DNA of 64,000 nucleotides. It comes from Monarcha castaneiventris obscurior (taxonomy: Eukaryota > Chordata > Aves > Passeriformes > Monarchidae). Location of the stretch: contig JAMPIT010000059.1 of assembly GCA_026261815.1 (NCBI GenBank), positions 23,422,001 through 23,486,000 on the forward strand, given 5' to 3'. Both the position numbers and the translations under genes were made by a program. Numbering within the stretch: position 1 is the first letter of the stretch; each line of letters opens with the position of its first letter. Under the pieces are notes generated by a model that worked only from the letters and a program-made list of their open reading frames with translations, made no database searches and was not told the DNA's origin. Shown here one piece after another: positions 1 through 13,097 of this stretch.

Positions 1-2032
1 GTACATCCCAAGGAAAAAATTTCCATCCTTCTTCTAATTAATTATTGAACTTCATGTGGAGTCAAGGGCTTTTTAAACATTATTTCAAAGATTTCTCACA
101 ATTTTACTACAAGGACATTCAAGTGGAAAACTGTTTTTGTTTTGAGGGGTTTTTTAGTTCTGTTTACATTTCTTCCTTTTAAGATTTTTAGTGTAGCTAA
201 CACTGAACTATGATTCACAAAATCTTATACTGGTACTGGTTTTTCCAAAGAAATTTTGTCAAACCCTGACATTTTCTTCCTTCCTCCATTTTTTTTTTTC
301 AGTTCTTCCCCACTTTGCATGATTCATGTAAAATAGGTTACTGTTAAAGAAAATCATGAAAATGAGAAGTTCATTTGACTGCCAGTGGTAGCTGCTAAGA
401 AAAAAATTTTTTGTCTACGTATTTTTTCATGTTTAAGACCACGGGAACTGCAGGAAATATTGTCATCCTGCTCCCTATTCAACTCTCTACTCTCTGTCTG
501 CAAGTGGAACTGGTACCATAGCATTGCCTAGATATATATTTTAAGGAATTTTAATGACGGATCATCCCTGCTCTCCACAGTTTTCCTCCTGTTTCTTCCA
601 ACAGCATGAAGCTTCAGATTGCTCAGACTAGGGTGTTTTTTACATATATAGTGTTCATATAGTACCCAAATATGAAAATTAACATGTGTAGTTGTAGCTT
701 TCCACTGTTGCAGTGTAACACACATCCAACACCAGAAAGTATTTTTTCCTTTTCTTTTCTTTTTTTTTTTTCTTTTCAAGACAACAGAACATGGTTATGG
801 AATGATTGATAATGATTTCTTATGAAGATGTGATGTTTATGTTTCTTGTCGTTTTTAAAATCATTTACTAGACAAAAAAATTTGAAACTCTTACACCAAA
901 ACAAAAGTGACCTTTCTTGCAGATTCACTATTATATTTACCTTTCTTCTTAATTTTCCAGTTTCATGCTTAGTTTGGCTTTTCTTTTCTTGATGTGTTTA
1001 GGAATAGATTGAGATAGAATGGGAATGTGATATTAGATGGAAAAAACACTTTCCTATTTTTCTTAAGTCAGCAAACCTGAGTGTGACAGTGGTCAAGCTT
1101 AACAAGAATAAACTTGGATAAAATTGAGCTCTTTCAAAGTAATCCTGTTTTTTTCCTTTCTGTGCGATAAGCTCTAACTCAGACTCCTAAGTAGAAGGCA
1201 GTGAGAGCAAATAGGAGGACAGATAAAGATGCCCTCCTATCTCAGCAGAAACTTGCTGATGAGGCATGCCATGTATCTTCTAGTTACTGAATTTTTATGT
1301 GTATTTATCCTTGTGTAGCATCTTATTTCTACAGCATGCTGTCAACTTTGTCACATGAAATGAAAAGGAGGTTAACATACTCATTGTTTAGTCCCACACA
1401 AAATAGTCAGTCATAGTTAGCCTCATGCTGAAGAATGCTGAGAAACTGCAGAAAATATATTTTGATTGTTAAATTGTTGAAGACATAAACTATCTTTCAG
1501 AGTATGTAGATATTATATATTGGAAGCCTTGGGGTAAATATACAGCAAGCAGTAAAAATTCCAAAACAACCTGCACTAGGAACATGTGGACCTTTATGCT
1601 AAATATGTATATGAATATATTTATACTATTTTACTACTTGCTTGTGGCAGTGTGGCTTGCATCAAGGCTGTAAGTTCTTCAGAGTTGGGATTGCATTTCA
1701 TATGGCTTGTATATTATAAAATCTATAATCCTGGTAAATAATGAAAAGTGATGTAACTAGTAGAAATTTCTTTGGCACTCTGGTTAGATAGTTTTTCAGC
1801 AGTTCATTAGGAAATATCCTGTACCGCACTCCAGAAATATTTGCAATTTTGCTCATCTCTTAAAAATATCTCTAATTAAGTGTTTATCTCATTTTCTCTG
1901 AAAATGAACAAGCAGTTCTTTTCAAAGAGTACCCATTTTAAATCAAATTCCATAGAACTGAAACTTTTATGGAGAGACCTTAGAAGACACCACATCTTTG
2001 ACTTTCCACTGTTTGAAAAACAGAAGTACCAT
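1..2032. other. AT-rich unique sequence, no gene seen
   Basis: This stretch is AT-rich with many short T and A runs, including a T/C tract near 748-778. Frames on both strands are short and interrupted, and no repeat family or RNA gene is recognisable. The polypyrimidine run ending in CAG near 287-302 resembles a splice acceptor, but no good donor follows within a usual exon length. I see nothing further to annotate. Confidence 0.6.
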
Positions 2033-2640
2033 TGTCCTCGGTTTAGCTGGGAAAGTTTATTTTCTTCCTAGCAGCTGGTACAGTTCTGTGTTTTGGATTA
2101 AGGATGATAATAATGTTGATAACACACTGATATTTTAGTTGTTCCTGAGCAGCACTTGCCCTGAGTCAAGGACTTTTCAGTTGCCCTTGGTCTGACAATG
2201 AGCAAAAGAAAGTGGGAGAGAGCATGGCCAGGACACATGACCAAAACTGGCCAAAGGGGTATTCTACACCATAGGACATCATGTCCAATATATAAACTGG
2301 GGGCAGTTGGCCAGGAGGGGCCATTTGCTTCTCGGGGACAGGCTGGGTATCTGTCAGCAGGTGGTGAGCAATGGTACTGTGCATCACGGGCTCTACTACT
2401 CTCTTTTTGTTATCTCCCTTTCAATCTTCATTATTATTGTTATTATTGCTATGGTTGCTATTATTATTATTATTACTACTGTATTTTTCTTTATTTCAAC
2501 TATTAAACTGTTTATCTCAACCCACAGGTTTTATGGTTTTCTGATTCTCCTTCCTGTCCCATTGGGATAGGAGGGAATGGAGGGGAGGAATGAAGGAGTG
2601 AGAGAGCATCTGTGATTAGTTGGTAGCTGTGGTTATATCA
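2033..2640 (+). mobile_element. Solo LTR of an avian endogenous retrovirus (family A, copy 1)
   Basis: A roughly 608 bp LTR in the sense orientation, beginning TG at 2033 and ending CA at 2640. It carries a TATA box (TATATAAA, 2289-2296) followed by a GGGGGCAGTTGGCC stretch. Further on come a TTATT-rich block (about 2430-2480) and an ATTAAA poly(A) signal (2502-2507). These landmarks match a solo LTR family common in bird genomes. I believe it is ERVL-like (class III), but the class is from memory. No gag/pol/env sequence lies on either side, so it is a solo LTR left by recombination. The expected flanking 5 bp duplication is not visible (ACCAT on the left, AAAAC on the right), so the termini may be slightly off or eroded. 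Short frames inside it are not genes. Confidence 0.85.
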
Positions 2641-5399
2641 AAACACCTAGAAGGCTGAGACTGAAAAGTATCTTGCAACTGAAAAATCTTACCCTTTTTG
2701 ATTAAATAAGTATTGATACTCTTCAGCCATCCTTGGACCACTGTATTGTAATGAATACTCATCTCTTTCTGAGTGGTGCAAAAATTACAGTTGACAAAGA
2801 CTGTTTTGATATGAACGTCTGCAGGCACCTCTCCTGGTAATGGCTGTAAATTTGTTGTAAAACTTTCCTTTAAACAGCACAATAAAGCCTTTGATAGACA
2901 TTTTATCCCTAGAAATTTTGCTTCCCAGATTCAATTCCAAAAATTCAACACTTGTATTTCTACAAAGGTTCTAATATGAGAGACACTTACTTTCAAATCT
3001 TAATAACCCTGACTTTGGTTACTTTGTGTTCTCCATACAAGGGGAAAAGCTGGATTTAGATTATTTACTGTTCCTTCACCATCAGGGTAAAAAGTCTTCT
3101 TTTGCTTCAGCATTTGAAAAATATTTCTGAGTGGGTCATCTGAAATTTTTTAATCGAATCTTTCTTTCCTGATCTGCTCTTACTTAAAGTGATGTCTCCA
3201 GCTTAAATTTACACTTAAGAGTCTAAATTTAAGCTTTGTGTCAGAAAAAACTCTGCAAGAGTCCAAAATGTTTTCAACTAAATTTTTCTAACTGAATTTT
3301 TGAGTTTTTCTAGATTTTTTGCTGTTTCTACTGCTTAGGATACTTCTGTTCCTTTTTTGGAATAAAGTAAATCTCCTCTGTTTATTTTAAGAATTATTAC
3401 CTTTTAACATATTGCTAATTTCACAAAAAGGTCTTTAGAGGTTGTTTTATAGCACTTTCCAAGGGGGTGGTATACCCTAGCTCCTTTTAATTCTGTCACA
3501 TTTGATATCTGTTGCAGAAAAATGCCACTCATTCTTTTATGAAAGTCGAGTTGGCCAGTGGTGCTTGCTATCAATTTGTAGAGGTCTCCAAATATGTTGT
3601 GCCTGTCTTGTGAACTTTTGTTTCATATTTTTCAAGTTAGCCAAAGGTCTCTTACTGTTTTGACCTTTGAAATGGAAGCAAATGGAAACTGCGCCTTTGG
3701 TTTCCTTATGTTGTCAGAGATGGCCTCAAATACATTAACATTTAAACTTCCAAAATATTCTGTGTGTTGGGTTCTTTTCATTAGAATGTCCCATTGTAAT
3801 GTGCTGGTCTATGCATAAAAGGACACTTTTGAGAAACTGAAGTCCATTTGTATCATAATGAAATCTAAGCAGTTTCTTCCTAGCATTCAACTTTTTCTTC
3901 AGACCTTTGTTTTCGTTGTTTAATCCGGGTTTGCATCCAAATGCAAACAGACAGGGAAAATAGATACATGAAAAATTTAGAAATCCCCAGATTTTATGTT
4001 CTTAAAAACCCTCTGTTTAATTTTTCAATATAAAAAATGTTCTATTATAGTTATTCATTATTTTGGACACATTTCACTCTTTTACAAGAAGATGGATATA
4101 CTAATTTATTTCCTTTTATAACTGGGTAGGCAATGTCAGTCTGATAATTTTGCTAGAAGATGCCAGTGGGAACTGAGGCACATTTTATTCTCAAAGAAAC
4201 TATGTCAGCTGCTTCCCACATTATTATTTTTATGTGGCTGCTGGCGTTACTTTCCTGTGTATTTTCTATCAAGTGGTAATGCCAGGACTGGCAGCTAAAT
4301 TTCTTCTGGTCTTCTTTAAAATTAATAAGGGCATTATGTTATTCACCTTCCAATCCTCTGTTATCAAGGCACTACTGGAGCAGAGTTTTAAGTAGAAACT
4401 CTTGGACTGACATTCCTGAAAAAAGCCCAGTCTTTCTATCTTTTTCCTACTTCTGGATGAAAACAGTCTCAAGGAGGTGGTGCTGTGATGAAACAAACTG
4501 AAACAGAGCAGGGTGATATTTCACCTCAGTGCCAAAGTAGAATTGTGAGGAAGGGAGCTGGAAGGTACAAAGAGCTAAGAGCAAGAAAACCTGAGCACTA
4601 GTGGGAACTGGTCGATAATGTCTCCCCAGTGATTCTGACCACTGCTCACGGGTGGTTTGAGGATAGGAGCTTTTCAAATAAAAATGGATAATTTGTTATT
4701 CTGCATCACATTCAGGCAGATTATGGAAATAAATACCAAGCAAGAAAACTGAGGGTTCTTCAGCAGTCATGTCAGTCCAGGTTTTCCTTACTGCATTTCA
4801 ATATTGTCTTTTCCACCATGATGCTGTTCTTGGTGATCAGGGCTGACGTTCAGTACTCTATGTTTCTTAGATGTCTTCTTTTCTTTTTTTCTTCATCTTA
4901 TATTGATTGTTTATGCAATGGTGCTGTTTTCTTACAGACATTTTATCTACTATAACTTCATCTTAATATTTAACTGTTGTTAAAGGAAACATTTCCTTCA
5001 TATCTTGGAATCTACCATGGACAACTTGGAGTTAGATATTTTAGTGAATATTGCTGTTCTGCAGAAGAAATTCAATATTTGTATTCCAAAGCCTTTGTCC
5101 TAGCATTTTTTAGAAAGCTATTTTAAATTATAACTGCTGAGAAAAACTTTAACTAAAGGTTCAACCTAAGTTGAAGAGCACTCAGAAATTCTTTGTGAAA
5201 GGTACGACCAGATTGTACTGTAGTGTTGCTATAACTCAGCTGGACTTCTGAATGTCCTTTGCAAGTCCCATTTCAGAATGAAATTATTTTTCTTCTCTTT
5301 TTTTAATAATACTTAGACATTTCAGCTTTTATTTCAGTAGAGACTTCAAGCTGCTATGTGTACTTATGTAACAAAAGCAGGTAAATTTTGTATTTTTAG
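2641..5399. other. Unique AT-rich sequence, no gene seen
   Basis: No repeat family, RNA gene or credible exon is recognised here. Short frames near 4269-4677 on the minus strand have no family resemblance and no splice context. The best acceptor-like site (pyrimidine tract ending CAG near 5337) precedes a 43-base block ending at a GTAAAT donor at 5381, but only about 18 bases separate that donor from the next exon-like block, too short for an intron. The two cannot both be exons. Confidence 0.55.
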
Positions 5400-5482
5400 G
5401 ACCAAAGAAGTTTATCTGTAGAAGGGCAAAAACAAGCTTATTTTAAAAGAGACAGAAGACACTACCTACTGGGCATCAAGAT
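5400..5482 (+). other. Candidate internal coding exon, unidentified
   Basis: An 83-base block lies between an acceptor (TTTTGTATTTTTAG, ending 5399) and a strong donor (AT then GTAAGTTT at 5483). In the frame starting at its first base it is open throughout. It gives 27 codons rich in charged residues (starts DQRSLSVEGQKQ, ends RRHYLLGIK) plus two leftover bases. The other two forward frames contain stops. I do not recognise the peptide. Its exit phase (2 bases left) does not match the entry phase of the block at 19255, so the two could not be consecutive exons. An 83-base open frame bounded by plausible sites can occur by chance in AT-rich DNA. The acceptor tract has purine interruptions, which keeps confidence low. 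Confidence 0.22.
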
Positions 5483-7423
5483 GTAAGTTTCGATTTTCTT
5501 TTCCTAATTCAAAACTCTCTGAAATCGCGTATTTGCTTATTTATTTTCTTGAAGCTGTTATCAGGTAAAAATTCTTCCATCATCTATTTCAAAAATAATG
5601 CTTCCTGCTGATAGTGTCAATATCCTGTCTAAAATAACAAAATTTTTTATATTTATATGCAATTTAGATGTGTGCCTAGCCACTTTTTGAACATACTAAG
5701 TTACAGACAAACACACCGGGATGATTTCCCTTTCAATTTTCATTTTAGGAGATAAATTTACTTCTTTCAGCTTCTCAGTGGCCATGTGATTTTTTTTTTC
5801 CATCTTGCACAAATAATACTGAAATTAAATCATAAAGGACCATCACTGATTTTAAAAGATATGTATTTATTAATACATTTTGGAAATGAAGGGAAATCTA
5901 TAATGCTTTTTTATTTTGAAGGACTTATTTGTGATCTGAGATTATAGGCATTGATATGAAGGGTTTTGCATCCTAATAAAGCTTACAGAGAGGAGATAGA
6001 TTTAACAGCCCTGAAACAAAGCTTTGCCATATTCGTTTCAAGGTATTGAGTAAGAGCTCCTTCAGCTGAGCTAATTTTTTTTTCTTCTCGAGCTCCACTA
6101 AATATTTGGATTAGTACTACAACATAATTGTTATCTAAGTTTGGGAAAACAATTGTATTTCTTTCTGAGAAATGATTCTTTTTTCTTTCAAGATATCAAG
6201 ATGGGACATATCACTTAGTAGCCATCTGTATAAGGACACTTCTCACAGTATTACTGATATATTCTGGTATTTCATACTAAAGTAATTGTAATTTATCAGC
6301 TAAAAGCTGAGGCTAATAAAATACAAGGTATCTATCCATTGCATACTGGTGTTAATATCTGCAGAATGCTAGATATCTGGAGCACTGCTGTTTCTTGGGA
6401 TTTTACTGATCTACCATTAATAGTACAAATTAAATCAGCATATTTAAATTATTAAAATTATTTCCAAAATAGTATTAAGAGATTCATCTGAAGACACATT
6501 AACAGAGGAAAGAACATTGTTTCAGTGGTATGAAGTCTTGCAAAATAGAAAATTGCTGTGTCCGGTCTGTGATCTGTGAAACTCAAGAGAATTGACATGC
6601 AAACTTTATAAATAAGGTGTCTTCAGAAATAAATATTTATTAATCTGATTGTGCATGGAATCCTCGCCTGAGTGAGTGAACAAAGACAGAGTGGAAAATT
6701 TTGAAGTCTCTTTTATTACCCAATATAAAGCATTTCTATTTTGAGCACCTGAATTTCTATTCCAGCACAAAATGCTCTTGCAAATTCTCATACCAAACAT
6801 GTAGTTTCACTATTTATACCACCCTGTGTTTAGCTTTTAACTTAAACAATTCCTTGAAAAATCTCCATTACCCTGGGCTGCCTTTCCTTCTGCCTGATCT
6901 CTTTCAGATGTCCTTTACCCACTAGGTTCAGCAGCCAGCTCTGTTAGCCCTGCTGCCTTCACCTGCAGAGTCTCAGCTGCAGTGCTTTGTGGAAGCTGCT
7001 TCGCCCACCTGCAACAGTCAGCAGGAAATGCTGATGAAAAGGACTGTGAAGCCTCACTAATTTTGCATGTATAATCTGAAGAGGGATTCCTACTGCACAG
7101 AAAAAAAGTTTATTTCAACAATATTTTTTTTTCTCTGAGGTCTCTTGGCTAATCTGAGTTATTGAACTGTATACAAGGCTAAAAAGAGTTGATGGTAGCG
7201 TGGTGGCAGTGTTTAGTTATGAGTTTGGAGCTTGTGTGGGGTTGCTTTGAAAAAGAAAAGAATTTTGCTTTCCAGTTTCAGTTTGTGTAAGTATCCAAAT
7301 TAAAGGACTTAATAAAAGGACAGATTAAAGGACAACTGCAATCACTCAAGAACTTCTAAATCTCAGTTTTCTTATGTGACTACAGGTGCTTGGGATTGTC
7401 TGTTTGGGTCTTGATTTGCTGTA
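5483..7423. other. Unique AT-rich sequence, no gene seen
   Basis: Mostly AT-rich. The part from about 6900 to 7060 is more GC-rich and contains several CTGC/CAGC motifs, but no repeat family or coding exon is recognisable. The stretch ends where the 3' terminus of the large CR1 element begins. Confidence 0.55.
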
Positions 7424-10100
7424 CAAAATCACAGAGTTGTAGAATTGTTTAGGTTGGAAGAGACCTTCATGATCATCAAGACCAATTCTTAACCCAGCAC
7501 AACCAAGTCTGGCACTAAACCAAATTCCAAGCGCCACATCTAGATCTTTTAAATATTTCCAGGGATGGTGACTCCACCATTTTCCTGGACAGCCTGTTCC
7601 AATGCTTGACAACCCTTTCAGCGAAGAAATTTTTTGTAATATCCAAACTAAACCTTCCCTTGTCCAATTTGAGGCCATTCCCTCTAGCTTGTTAGTGAGG
7701 AGAAGAGACTACAATCTTGTTTCATATAGCTGTAGAGTGATAAGGTCTTTTTCTCCAGGCTAAACAACCTCAGAACTCTCAGCCACTCCTTCTGAGTCCT
7801 GTGCTCTAGACCCTTCCTCAGCTTTGTTGCCCTTCTGTGGACACACTCCAACACCTCAATGTCTCTTTTGCGGTGAGGGGCCCAGAACTGGACACAGGAT
7901 TAGAGATGTGGTCTCACCAGTGCTGAGTACAGGGGGCCAATCCCTGCCCTGGTCCTGCTGGCCACACTACTGCTGGTACAGACCAGGATGCCATTGGCCT
8001 TCTTGGCCACCTGGACCCACGCTGGCTCGTGTTCAGCCAGCTGTCAACCAGCACCCCCAGGCCCTTTTCCACTGAGCCACTTTCCAGCCACTCTGCCCCC
8101 AGCCTGTAGCTGGGTCACAACTACCTGGGGTTGTTGTGACCCAGGTGCAGGACCCAGAACTTGGTCTTTGAATTTCATACGACTGGCCTTGGCCCATTGA
8201 TCCAGCCTGTCCAGATCCCTCTGAGGAGCCTTCCTACCCTCCAGCAGATCAACACTCCTGTCCAACTTGGCGTCATCTGTGAACTGATAGAGGGTACACT
8301 CCATTTGTTCATCCAGGACATTGATAAAGATATTAATCTTGATTGGCCCCAACATTGAACCCTAGGGAAAACCACTTTCGACAGGCCACCAACTGGATTT
8401 AACTCCATTTACCACCATTCTCTAAGTCTTGCAATCCAGCTAATTTTTCATCTTACAAACAGTACACTTGTCCAAGCCACGAGCAGCCACTTTTTCCAGG
8501 AAAATGCTATGGGATATAGTATAAAAGATTTTACTATAGTCCTGGTAGACAGCATCCTTAACCTTTCCCTCATCCACAAAGGGAAATGGATGGATGTTGG
8601 TCAAACAAGACCTGCGTTTCATAAACTCATCTTGGCTGAGCCTGATCCCCTGGTTGTCCCGCATGGGCTGTGTGATGGCACTCAAAATAATCAGCACTGT
8701 GACCTTCCCCAGAACCAACGGTCAGACTGACAGGATTGTACTTCGCAGGATCATCTGTCCAGCTCTTCTTGTAGATGGGTGTCACATTTGTGAACTTCCA
8801 GTCACTGGGTACCTCCTCGGTTCGGCAGGACTGCTGGTAAATGATGAAAAATGTCTTGGTGAGCACTTCTGCCAGCTCTGTCAGCAGCCCTGGGTAAATG
8901 CCATCAGGTCCCATAGACTAACTGGTGTTAGCAGCTCACTGACCATTTGCCCTTGGATTATGGGGGCTTCATTCTGCTCCCTTTCTTCCAGCTTAGGGGG
9001 CTACTACCCAGAGAACAACTGGTCCTGCTATTAAAGACTGAGGCAAAGAAGGCATTAAGCACCTCAGCCTTTCCTTCATCAGTTGCCATTATGTTTCTCC
9101 CTGCATCCAAAAACAAATGGAGATTTTCCTTAGTCCTCCTTTTGTTGCTTATGTATTTATATAAACATTTTATTGTCCTTTACAGCAGTAGCCACATTAA
9201 TTTCTGGTTGGGGTTTTGGCTTTCTATTTTTTTCCCTGAATAACCTAATGAAATCCTAGTAGTCCTCCTGAGTTGCCATCCAATTCTTTCAAAGGTTAAA
9301 AAGCCTCCTATCTTTTCAGAATTCCAGTCAAAGCTCTCTGTTCAGCCAGGATGCTTTTCCTCACTATTGGCTCATCTTTCAGTATGTGCAGATGCCCTGC
9401 TTCTGTGATTTTTATATTACTTTCATGAAGAATGCCCAGCCTTACTGGACTCCTCTGCTCTTCAGGACTGCCCTCGAAGGGACTCTCCCAACCAGTCAGC
9501 CAAAGTCTGCCCTTCTGAAGGCACAGGTGGCAGGTCTGCTTCACCCCTCTCCTTACTGCTCTGAGAATCAAAAAACATAATCTCATTACCACAATGCCTA
9601 AGATGGCCTCCAGCCACCACATCATCCACCAGTCTTTCTCTGTTCAAAGACAGTCCAGTGGGCACCTCCCCTAGCTGTCTCACTTACCAGCTGTGTCAGG
9701 AAGCTATCTCCCAACCATTTCAAGAAGTTCTTAAACTGTTTCCTCTCTGCTGTACTTTATTTCCAGCAGACTTTTCATCCCATAATTTGAAGTCCCCCAT
9801 GGTGAGGCTTCTCCCAACTGCTTATAGATTATTTCATCTGTTTCTTCATCATGGTTGGGTGGTTTATAACAGACTCCCACCAGGACATCTGTCTCATTGT
9901 CCTTCCCCTGATTCTTACCCATAAACTCTCAACTCTATGCATTGCATATTTCTGCAATGGCAGCTATGCCGTAGTTTTCCTGCTGCACAAGGGTTTCCAG
10001 CTCTTCCTGTCTGTTGCCCATACACATGTATTGGTGTAGATGTATTTCAGCTGTTAATCCAGCCACCTTCTTTTTGGGGGAACCCCCTAATTCCTGGATG
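7424..10100 (-). mobile_element. CR1 LINE retrotransposon, 5'-truncated, about 2.7 kb
   Basis: A long CR1 copy in minus orientation. Its 3' end is near 7424-7500 on the plus strand, where the familiar start (TCACAGAGTTGTAGAATTG then GTTTAGGTTGGAAGAGACCT) is obvious. Continuous similarity to the CR1 consensus as I remember it runs through the 3' UTR, the reverse transcriptase and part of the endonuclease to about 10075-10100. The 5' part of the element (5' UTR, ORF1) is missing, which is the usual 5' truncation of LINEs. An internal deletion, perhaps 150-200 bp from memory of the family, removes the middle of the endonuclease around 9937-9950. Scattered stops and frameshifts show it is long dead. 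This is the only substantially long LINE copy in the window. Confidence 0.95.
7650..10040 (-). pseudogene. Broken CR1 ORF2 (endonuclease and reverse transcriptase)
   Basis: ORF2 of CR1 encodes an APE-type endonuclease followed by a reverse transcriptase that primes on nicked target DNA. Read on the minus strand, the order is as expected. The endonuclease N-terminus (MGNRQEELE) lies at 9995-10021 and the endonuclease core motif VGVCYKPP at 9857-9880. The RT finger region with VPSDWK lies near 8790-8815. The RT active-site box reads FTDD at 8272-8283, where the family usually has FADD; the second residue is altered but both aspartates remain. The thumb and C-terminal region follows down to about 7650. 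The frame is split by several stops and shifts and lacks part of the endonuclease, so no working protein can be made. Many short frames on both strands between 7346 and 10140 are fragments or shadows of this one. Confidence 0.9.
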
Positions 10101-12962
10101 GATTTTACTAATGATGGAAAACACTTTTGCTACAGAATAATTGTTTGCTCCTAAGGTTTAATTTAAATGGCACAGTGCACAGATTTTATACTTATCTCCA
10201 ACTATGTGCCTCTACTTCAAAGGAAAATAGTTCACAAGAGTTGAAACCTGACAATCTGAAAACATATTGAGAGAGTTCTGTAGATGAGTAATCTAGAAGG
10301 CAGCAGCTGGGCTTAATCAGCACTGTCATCTCTGATCTCCTACCTCACAAACCTCTTTCATCTGACAAAATTTCAGTTCTTTTCCTGTTGTGATTTCCTG
10401 TGAATACTATCATTGTGAAATAGTTGCACAGTGCTTAAGCATCTTGATCTTAGTGCAAGAAAGCCTTGTACCTGATCACCTGAAGCTTTATTTCCTTGTG
10501 ATCAGTTGTAGGCACTTTGAAATTGTAAGTTCTGTTCTGTACCTAAATGGCTTCCTTTTTCTCTGAGTGGTGTATACAACTATGTTCTGCTGCAATTATG
10601 GAATTCATTCCTTGCTCTACTGTTAACCAATGTAGAAGAATATAAATCTTTCCCAATACACCGTGTGGAACATTTATGTGCTTTAGAATCTTATTTTTTT
10701 TCTTCAAAATACCACTTCTCTTGTACCTAGAGATGATATGTATTGGGGCTCTTTTTGACTGCTTCTCTTTGAAATCAGTATCAGTAGGAGTGGCAGAGTG
10801 AGGACCATCGTTATCTAGATTTCTCTCCGTAACATGATGTCTGATTATAGATACTAGAAGTAAACATCCACTTAATTACCAAGTACACTGCAGTTAAAGC
10901 TGTCTGGTAACTATAGTTATACATAGATTCTACCATATAATTTCATTCCTATTCATGACCCCTTTTGTTTGCTTATTGATAAACACTTGGTTATATTATA
11001 CTTATTTGCAAGCACGTTTGTGATAAGTACAAATGTGCACATGGAACCTAAATAAATATTTGCAAGATATGACACATCAGAAAAGAGCTTTCATGACCAC
11101 TGAAGATTCACCTCTTTTTCCTCAATCAGCTTCTATTTCTTTTTATGCTGTAAAATACTGGTGCTGTGGTAACTTAATTGTTATTATGCACACATCTTTC
11201 AAGTCAAAAATGTAGCTCTAAAACTGTCACCACTATCCCTCTCCTATTCTAATTCTTCCTTCTCTATCTCCCTTACCTACTTCAAACAACCTTAAGAAAC
11301 TTTACCGTAAGTCAAAAAACAAAAAACAAATATCTGGTTTGAACAAAGCATGTGGTTGCCTTTTGTTATTTAATCCACAGTCTAAAAATTAAGGGCCATG
11401 CTGCCTAAAAACATCTTTGAGAAAATTATGTGTTATGGATTAATGAACTAATGAACAGTACAACCAAACTAAAAAAAACCTACAGTGTGGTTACACTCAT
11501 CATCACAGACGCAATTTCTCAAGAATTCAAGGTCATAAGAATATTGCAACTCTAACACATTTCTTGTGAATATGAATTCTTTAGAGTTTGTCTACATGGA
11601 AAATTTACTGTCATAGTTTTTGCTGCTATAGTTACATTGATCTAATTCTTCCTGCAAATGCTTATTTTAGAATAGGTACCATGAGAGGGAGCTATAAATA
11701 CAGTGGTATGGTTACGATACTGTTGTTCCCCATAGATTTTCTTTCTGGGTTAATCTTTGATGCAGAACATAATTTCTATAGCCATTGCACAAAGACACAG
11801 AGGTTGTGACTTACCAGAATAAAACTAGCACAGCTGGGAAACAGAACCAAAGTTCTAGTTTAATCATCACTGTCTCTGCATATACCTAAGGACTACAGCT
11901 ACACTATTAATTTACATTTGCTGAGAAAATTCCCCATAAGTAGAACAAGTTTATCTGTGGAAGTAGGTTGTTAGAGAGGTTACTTGCATCAGCTTGGCCT
12001 ATGCCAACTACCAATCTACCCAAATAATTCCCAGCTACATTTCAGCAGTTAAGATGTCTCTTGGGACCTGTTTCTGCCCTTCAACCATATCCAAGTAGGC
12101 ATTGTGACTCCACAAAACTCTAACTCCATACATTCCTTCATGCTGTTGTGTTGTTCCGCAGCTGCACTGGATGGGCACTGAGAGGATCATTCCATGTATT
12201 TCCACCCTTAGGAGTGCAGAGCAGACTTTTGTTCTCACAGCCAGGTGGAGCTGCAGGGAAAGGCGACGCCTTAAGAGGCATCAAAGGGATCCTCAGATCC
12301 AAGGAAAGCACATTGAGATTCCAGTCTATGAGATTTGCCATGAGCAGACTGGTCTGGATGGGCAGTTCATACTTGAGTCTTTGCCAGCTTTCATCCTCCC
12401 TCCTGTCTCTTTCCTGAGTTCATGATTTGGGTGTTGTAATTTGAGTGGTGTGATTTGGTATGTGATTGGATATGTTGGGTAGCAGTCACATGTGATAGAG
12501 GTCAATGTGGTAAACTAGGGAGAGACAGAATATTCCTGAAACCATTGTATCACAATGATAGGAAAGCAAACACTGCATAAGAATGCCTATCTATCTATCG
12601 TATAGATACAGGAGAACAGCACTTAAGATTCCTAATATAGAAATGCAAGCAAAGTCTAACTCAACACCTACAAGCTGTAAGTATATAGTACAGACAGGTT
12701 GAAACAGCGGAATATAGAAAGTGTTTAGGTGAGCGTGGGTGGTGGGTGGCCAGGGCTCATCCAGAAAGTCTGCAAGAGAATACAGTGAGGGTAGGTGGAG
12801 AACATGCTAGAACAGCTGGGAAGGGGCTGTGGTTTACCAGAACAAATGTTGCACCTCATCAGATGATCTGTGTTCCAAGCAGATGGTGTGGCAATAGAGA
12901 GAAGGGTGGTTGGAATTAAAGGGTCCATGTTGTATGACTGGATCTAGAGGGAGTACCCGAGT
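10101..12962. other. Unique sequence, no gene seen
   Basis: AT-rich in its left two thirds. The part from about 12030 to 12420 is more GC-rich, with overlapping short frames on both strands, but none resembles a known protein and no splice pair frames them. A (CTAT) stretch at about 12586-12600 is a tiny simple repeat. No RNA gene or known repeat is recognised. Confidence 0.5.
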
Positions 12963-13097
12963 ACCCATTGTAGATTTTTGGGTTGTTTAGTTTGTTTCTT
13001 CTGGCATTTGATTTTGTTGTGGTTTTTTTGGTTGGGTTTTATGTTGTTGTTTTTGTTGGGTTTTTTTGGTTTTTTTGTGTTTATTTGGGTTTTTTTA
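12963..13097. repeat. G/T-rich low-complexity tract
   Basis: About 135 bases on the plus strand made almost only of T runs separated by GG or GGG, with a few other bases near the start. There is no fixed repeat unit. Similar tracts recur at 29080-29160, 39201-39260 and 44678-44747, and as the complement at 62636-62701. G runs are mostly two or three long with long T spacers, so a stable four-stranded structure is not strongly predicted. Confidence 0.75.

Noticed and set aside
5338..5380. 43-base open block just before the 5400 candidate exon
   Set aside because: The gap to the next acceptor is about 19 bases, too short to be a spliceosomal intron. It could only be an alternative to the 5400 block.
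8594..9243. Overlapping plus-strand frames of 146 and 98 codons
   Set aside because: They are antisense shadows of the CR1 reverse transcriptase on the minus strand.
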